DNA of 64,000 nt from UBA5336 sp039818165 (GTDB taxonomy: Bacteria > Pseudomonadota > Alphaproteobacteria > Caulobacterales > Hyphomonadaceae): contig JBCBUL010000003.1 of the NCBI GenBank assembly GCA_039818165.1, forward strand, positions 124,001 to 188,000. The letters run 5' to 3'. Positions 59,209 to 64,000 of this stretch are shown here, in pieces. Every line of letters starts with the position of its first letter. The stretch's first letter is position 1. The position numbers and the translations under genes are program-made. Below the pieces are notes generated by a model. The model was not told where the DNA came from, did no database searches, and worked only from the letters and a program-made list of their open reading frames with translations.

Positions 59209-59390
59209 CACCCGGGGGCTTACCAAACCCGACGGGGCACACTACGTTCGACCTCTGCGAGGGCTGCGGCGTTCGGCAGGGCTCTTCAACTCCGGGGACC
59301 TTACATTCCGTAAGGGAGCTGGCACGCTGGCCGGGACCGTGGTCCCGGCTCATCTGGCGCCCACCTAGCTTGCTAGGGTCTACGGGAGTG
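59209..59390 (+). ncRNA. ssrS: probable 6S RNA
   Basis: The 260-bp gap upstream of 5-formyl-THF cyclo-ligase is the classic place of 6S RNA. The ends can pair (CACCCG at 59209 with CGGGAGTG ending 59390); a hairpin CCTTAC-ATTCC-GTAAGG sits exactly at the centre (59299-59315), and a second GC-rich hairpin lies in the 3' half (59330-59349). This fits the long-rod 6S shape. Boundaries are approximate. 6S RNA sequesters sigma-70 RNA polymerase. Confidence 0.62.
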
Positions 59391-59461
59391 AAAACCATGC
59401 CCACCGGCGCGCGCGGTCCTTTGCGTGTTTTACCCATCGCCTCTGAAGGAAAGGCCTGGCC

Positions 59462-60073
59462 ATGACCGACAAGGCAGTGCTGCGCGCAGACATGAAAGCC
59501 CTACGCGAAGAGCTCAACGCTCGCGATCCCGACGCAGGCGAGACCCTGGCAGCGGCCTTTCCGATGAAGCTCCTGGAGCGCTATGGCCCGGAAGTGGCGG
59601 GCTACGTGGCGATTGGCGCCGAGATTGACGCGATGCCACTAATGACCCGCCTGGAGAAAGCCGGGGCGGAGTTGTCCCTGCCGCGCGTGGAGGAAGACGG
59701 ATCCATGACCTACCGGCGCTGGTCTCCGGGCGAGCCGCTGGAAGCGGCCGCCTTTGGCCTCAGTGAACCGTGCGAGAGCGCCCCGGTCGTCTCCCCCACG
59801 CTCATCCTCACCCCCGTGCTGGCCTTCGACGGTATGGGCAACCGGCTGGGCTACGGCAAAGGCCACTATGACCGCGCCCTGGAGCGCCTGCGAAAAGACG
59901 GGCGGGCGTTTGCCTGCGCCCTGGCTTTTCATGGGCAGATGATCGATGCGGTGCCAAGCGAGCCCCACGACCAGCCGCTCGACTGGGCGATGACCGAAGC
60001 CGGCTCGGTGCCGCTTTTCATGATGCGGAATATGAAAGCGATATCAGCGGGCGGTGGGAACAGTGCCGCCTGA
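59462..60073 (+). CDS. ygfA: 5-formyltetrahydrofolate cyclo-ligase
   Basis: 203 aa. ATP-dependent conversion of 5-formyl-THF to 5,10-methenyl-THF. The signature FDGMGNRLGYGKGHYDR is complete (residues about 122-138), with GYVAIGAEID near the N terminus. GAAGGAA at ten bases upstream. It follows the probable 6S RNA, a widespread pairing. Its 3' end overlaps the convergent small gene by 30 bp. Confidence 0.95.
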   Translation: MTDKAVLRADMKALREELNARDPDAGETLAAAFPMKLLERYGPEVAGYVAIGAEIDAMPLMTRLEKAGAELSLPRVEEDGSMTYRRWSPGEPLEAAAFGLSEPCESAPVVSPTLILTPVLAFDGMGNRLGYGKGHYDRALERLRKDGRAFACALAFHGQMIDAVPSEPHDQPLDWAMTEAGSVPLFMMRNMKAISAGGGNSAA

Positions 60074-60238
60074 GGCCGGCGCCAGCCCGGGCATGATCAC
60101 AGACATCAATTCCTCATCGGAATAGACCTTGATCGGGCTGTAGGCGAAGGCCTGGCCCACCACATAGACCACAACGGACGCAATCGCTGCCCCGGCCCAC
60201 CGGCGCCTGCGCGCCAACTTCTCATCTTCGCCACTCAT
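60044..60238 (-). CDS. small single-TM protein
   Basis: 64 aa from the ATG at 60238. A basic N terminus (EDEKLARRRRWAG) is followed by one TM (AAIASVVVYVVGQAFAY) and a short external tail. It overlaps the end of the cyclo-ligase gene by 30 bp on the other strand. A near-consensus CtrA box lies 34 bp upstream, which supports a real gene. Function unknown. Confidence 0.55.
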   Translation of the reverse strand: MSGEDEKLARRRRWAGAAIASVVVYVVGQAFAYSPIKVYSDEELMSVIMPGLAPASGGTVPTAR

Positions 60239-60271
60239 AGGCCCGCCCATCGCAAGGCCCATGCCAGACGG

Positions 60272-60286
60272 TTAGCGAGGCGTTAA
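60272..60286. promoter_or_regulatory. CtrA-like box upstream of small gene
   Basis: TTAG-CGAGGCG-TTAA followed by C: one mismatch from TTAA-N7-TTAAC, 34 bp upstream of the small membrane protein. The only other well-matching box I saw in the window is upstream of divL. Confidence 0.45.
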
Positions 60287-60308
60287 CGTGCCTTTGATTT
60301 TTCGAACG

Positions 60309-62696
60309 TCACTCGCTTTCGGGCTTAACGTAAGTATCAAACCAGGCGGTCATCTCAGCCAGTGTGTGGAGAACGGATTCGCGGCCGCGATAGCCGTGGC
60401 TCTCATAGGGCAACATAACAAGTCTCGCCGTTCCGCCCGTACCTCTTACAGCCGAGAACATCCGCTCGGACTGTTGCGGAAAGGTGCCTGAATTATTGTC
60501 CCGCATACCATGGATTAGCAGCATGGGTTCCTTGATCTGGTCAGCGGCCATGAAAGGCGAGAGCGTGTAATAGACGTCTTCGGCATCCCAGAAGATGCGC
60601 CGCTCTGCTTGGAAGCCGAAGGGCGTCAACGTCCGGTTATAGGCACCCGAGCGGGCAATGCCGGCGCGGAAAAGGTCGCTCTGGGCCAGGAGATGCGCGG
60701 TCATAAAGGCCCCGTAGCTATGCCCGCCAATGCCTACGCGCTCGCCATCTCCAAAGCCTCGACGCACGGTCTCGTCCACGGCGGCCTCGGCAGAGGATAC
60801 AATTTGTTCGATAAAGGTGTCGTTCACAGTCTCTGGGTCGGAGCCCACGACCGGCATCGCGGTGCGGTCCATCACCGCGTAGCCCTGGGTTAGGAAGAAG
60901 AGGTGAGAATAGCCGCCAATGCGTGTGAAGCGATACTTGGAGTCGCGCACCTGGCCTGCCGTGTCAGCGGAGTTGAACTCGCGCGGATATGCCCAGAAGA
61001 CGATTGGGAGGGTCTGTCCTTCCTCATAATCCGGCGGCAGGTAGAGCGTGGCAGAAAGCGGCGTGCCGTCCTCGCGCTCATAGGTTATCAGCTCCCGCTT
61101 GATACCGGTCAGCTCGGGATGTGGATCGGGAAAATCCGTCAGGAAAGTGGCCGTGCTGCCTGCGTGCAGCCGGTAGTTTCCGGGCGTTGCGGGGTCTTCA
61201 TAGTAAGTGACGAACCGGCTGCCATCGGCCTCGAGCACGTCGATGACATATTCATAGGTCTCGCCGCGGTTGCGCCAGATTTCCTCGGTCTCCAGAGTCT
61301 CCAGGTCGAACCGATTAAGGAAAGGTCGGTTCCCGTCCGGCGTTGCTCCCTGCCCCGACATCAAGAGTGCACCATCATTAACGATGGCCACATTGAACCC
61401 TGCATCTGTCAGGGTGGTGAGCGGGGAACCCGGATTATTGTAGGCGTCCTGCACATCGCGGAATTGGACAATCTTGACCGGGTCAGTCCCATCAACGTCC
61501 ACAAGGCTGGCGCGAATTTCGCGCGTGTCGCGGTCATAGTCGTACACAATGATATTATCGGTACCTTGCAGACCCTGGAATCCCGAATAACGGTCTTCAA
61601 GGTCAACCAGCTTTGTGGGCTCCCTCTCGAATGGGGCTTCGAGCGCCATCAACGCATCGCGAACACCGGTCTCCACCCTGGGATCCCCGCCATCCTGCGC
61701 TTCGGCCCAGATCAGAGTAGCGTCTTCCGTGGGATGCCATTCGATGGACCGACGACCAGTGACCACGCCCTGAACGGGCAGATTATCGGCCAGCGGCTGC
61801 TCGGCGATCATCTGAAGGATGTTGCCCTCCATGTCGGCCACCGCGCTCGTGAGCGGAAAGCGCCACCATGGTACCTGATAGGAGAATGGCTCGCTAATCC
61901 ACTCCATGAGCAGGTACTCGCCATCAGGCGATGGAACGATTGATGTGTAGATGCGCGGCTCGCCCACACGCGTGCGCTCACCATTATTGTCCACGATAAA
62001 GGGTTGGCTCGTTGCAAGCCATCGGAACGTAGCCTCATCATGGGCGTCTTCGAGGAGGTCCTGGTAGGTACGCGTCTGGGCCTCTTCTCCGCCGGCGGCA
62101 TCCTGGATGGCCGGGCCGATGGGAGTGAGCGGCTCGACCGGCTTGGGCCCACGATCCTCAGGCGTACTGAGATACAGGATACTGCGGTTGTCTAGCCAGC
62201 GCGGCTCCTGGAAGATCAGGTTCAGCCCTTCGCTTACAACCTCCACAGCCGTGTCACGTTCCACATCGAGCACGTAGAGCGCCATGCCGTCATTGGTCGT
62301 GTGGGAGAAAGCCGCGTACCGACCATTCATGGACCATTGAAAATCTGAGAGGTCGGGATTATCCGGTAAAGATACGGCGCGCACAGCGCCCGTCTCGACC
62401 GACTGGACGGAGAGGCCGACCACGTTTCGCGGGTTGAACCGGTCATTCGTAAGCGGATCGAGACGCAGCCCCGCAAGCCGTTCCATGGGTTTGCCCAGTT
62501 CGGAAACGGGGGGAAGGCTTTCGCGCTCCAGCAGCAGCATGGTCTCGCCATTGGGCGATAATGTAACTGAAGGCGCAGGCGCGCGTAGAACGATATCTGT
62601 TATTTCGTCGGGCGGGAGCTGATAGCTCGTCTGCGCGATTGCGCTGTGTCCGGCGTCAAGCGCCAGCGCTGCGATCAGTCCGGCAAGTGTCCGCAT
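60309..62696 (-). CDS. S9 family prolyl oligopeptidase-like peptidase
   Basis: 795 aa with a signal peptide (MRTLAGLIAALALDAGHSAIAQT). An N-terminal beta-propeller (ITDIVLRAPAPSVTLSPNGE at the start) leads to a C-terminal alpha/beta hydrolase. The nucleophile is S660 in GIGGHSYGAFMTAHLL; the acid is in LLIHGMRDNN and the His in YESHGYRGRE near the C terminus. It would cleave oligopeptides in the periplasm. Monocistronic; its start is 81 bp from the dapD stop. Confidence 0.93.
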   Translation of the reverse strand: MRTLAGLIAALALDAGHSAIAQTSYQLPPDEITDIVLRAPAPSVTLSPNGETMLLLERESLPPVSELGKPMERLAGLRLDPLTNDRFNPRNVVGLSVQSVETGAVRAVSLPDNPDLSDFQWSMNGRYAAFSHTTNDGMALYVLDVERDTAVEVVSEGLNLIFQEPRWLDNRSILYLSTPEDRGPKPVEPLTPIGPAIQDAAGGEEAQTRTYQDLLEDAHDEATFRWLATSQPFIVDNNGERTRVGEPRIYTSIVPSPDGEYLLMEWISEPFSYQVPWWRFPLTSAVADMEGNILQMIAEQPLADNLPVQGVVTGRRSIEWHPTEDATLIWAEAQDGGDPRVETGVRDALMALEAPFEREPTKLVDLEDRYSGFQGLQGTDNIIVYDYDRDTREIRASLVDVDGTDPVKIVQFRDVQDAYNNPGSPLTTLTDAGFNVAIVNDGALLMSGQGATPDGNRPFLNRFDLETLETEEIWRNRGETYEYVIDVLEADGSRFVTYYEDPATPGNYRLHAGSTATFLTDFPDPHPELTGIKRELITYEREDGTPLSATLYLPPDYEEGQTLPIVFWAYPREFNSADTAGQVRDSKYRFTRIGGYSHLFFLTQGYAVMDRTAMPVVGSDPETVNDTFIEQIVSSAEAAVDETVRRGFGDGERVGIGGHSYGAFMTAHLLAQSDLFRAGIARSGAYNRTLTPFGFQAERRIFWDAEDVYYTLSPFMAADQIKEPMLLIHGMRDNNSGTFPQQSERMFSAVRGTGGTARLVMLPYESHGYRGRESVLHTLAEMTAWFDTYVKPESE

Positions 62697-62777
62697 ATCG
62701 TCTGGCCCTCCAACGTTTCTCGCTGGAGGTTAAGCCAATTCAATGCGGGCGCAACCGCAAAGGGCGCGGAACATCCA

Positions 62778-63614
<837 letters not shown>

Positions 63615-63624
63615 GGGAAGGTCC

Positions 63625-64000
63625 TCAGGCGGGCGCCGTGGCCGCGGCGCGCAGAAAGTCTGTCAGATTGTCGGTGACATAGTGAATATGTTCACCCAGT
63701 TCATCACCCGGGCCGGCTGGGCGCGCGCCGTCGGGTTCTTTTTCCGCCCAATCGACGTCGGAGCGCACCAGAACCGTTGTAAATCCGAGCGCATGGGCAG
63801 GCTTCAGGTTGCGGTCCATATCTTCGAAAAAGATCGATCGGGACGGGTCGACGCCATGCTGGTCGCAAAACGCGTCATAGGAGCGCCGGTCAGGCTTGGG
63901 ATGGTAGTCGGCATCCTCAATCCCGGACATGCCATCGAACAAATCATCGATCTGCATGTAAGTGGTGACGCGTTCCGCATGGCGGCGAGATCCATTGGTA
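63625..64000 (-). CDS. HAD-family pyrimidine 5'-nucleotidase-like protein (3' part)
   Basis: The window ends inside this gene; 124 codons remain. HAD motif II is seen as TNGSRRHAERV at the cut end, motif III lysine in HPKPDRRSYDAF, and motif IV in SIFFEDMDRNLKPAHALGFTTVLV. Motif I is outside the window. The sequence style and the position upstream of dapD match the alphaproteobacterial pyrimidine 5'-nucleotidase (SDT1-like) group. It would dephosphorylate nucleoside monophosphates or related metabolites. Confidence 0.85.
   Translation of the reverse strand, partial: TNGSRRHAERVTTYMQIDDLFDGMSGIEDADYHPKPDRRSYDAFCDQHGVDPSRSIFFEDMDRNLKPAHALGFTTVLVRSDVDWAEKEPDGARPAGPGDELGEHIHYVTDNLTDFLRAAATAPA

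Overview
The window is about 64 kb of high-GC (roughly 60-65 %) chromosomal DNA from an alphaproteobacterium, most likely of the Caulobacter/Maricaulis/Hyphomonas type. I infer this from paired F0 B' and B subunits, a DivL-type kinase with tyrosine in place of the phospho-acceptor histidine, a perfect CtrA-type box (TTAA-N7-TTAA) upstream of it, the rpmH-rnpA-yidC-engB order and a HAD nucleotidase beside dapD. There is no rRNA, phage, CRISPR array, integrase or insertion sequence. Both ends cut a gene (the F0 B' subunit at the left, a HAD phosphatase at the right).

Layout. 1-3.1 kb: end of the F0 ATP synthase operon, two small uncharacterised genes and a membrane acyltransferase. 3.1-8.7 kb: glycine cleavage operon gcvT-gcvH-gcvPA-hydrolase-gcvPB on the minus strand behind a tandem glycine riboswitch, with an alpha/beta hydrolase between the two P subunits. 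8.7-13.8 kb: PEP-mutase-like enzyme, an AT-richer membrane protein tied to argS, a lipoprotein, ispH. 13.8-18.1 kb: a lower-GC serine hydrolase flanked by non-coding remnants, then divL with its CtrA box. 18.1-27.2 kb: DUF937 and DUF900-type proteins, an LRAT-like protein, a Baeyer-Villiger-type monooxygenase, a sugar-dehydrogenase-like lipoprotein, a second beta-lactamase-fold hydrolase, recR, a ccdAB toxin-antitoxin pair and a DUF1285 protein.

27.3-34.4 kb: a tightly overlapped MoxR / lipoprotein / DUF58 / BatA-DUF4159 / large membrane protein operon. 34.5-36.8 kb: rplK-rplA with a structured leader, separated from nusG and rplJL, behind a glycosyltransferase. 37-45 kb: a ParA-like ATPase coupled to a small SAP/Rho-N-like protein, a membrane-anchored beta-propeller protein, and a two-gene RND efflux system. 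45-49.6 kb: methyltransferase-like protein, tRNA-Arg(ACG), P1 peptidase, gamma-glutamyltransferase lipoprotein, a membrane TIR protein. 49.6-54.9 kb: rluA and a sensor kinase, then a DUF547 / TVP38-TMEM64 / flavin disulfide oxidoreductase operon. 55-58.1 kb: rpmH-rnpA-yidC-engB. 58.1-64 kb: a lipoprotein whose best start is interrupted by a stop codon, a probable 6S RNA ahead of 5-formyl-THF cyclo-ligase, a small membrane protein with a CtrA-like box, an S9 peptidase, dapD and a HAD phosphatase.

Most of the window is housekeeping. The places most likely to reward work are the hydrolase inside the gcv operon, the lipoprotein stitched into the MoxR operon, the ParA/SAP-like pair, the membrane TIR protein, the DUF547-TVP38-oxidoreductase operon and the CtrA boxes. 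Gene starts were chosen from Shine-Dalgarno spacing and start/stop overlaps; function calls rest on motifs and recalled family features, not on database searches.
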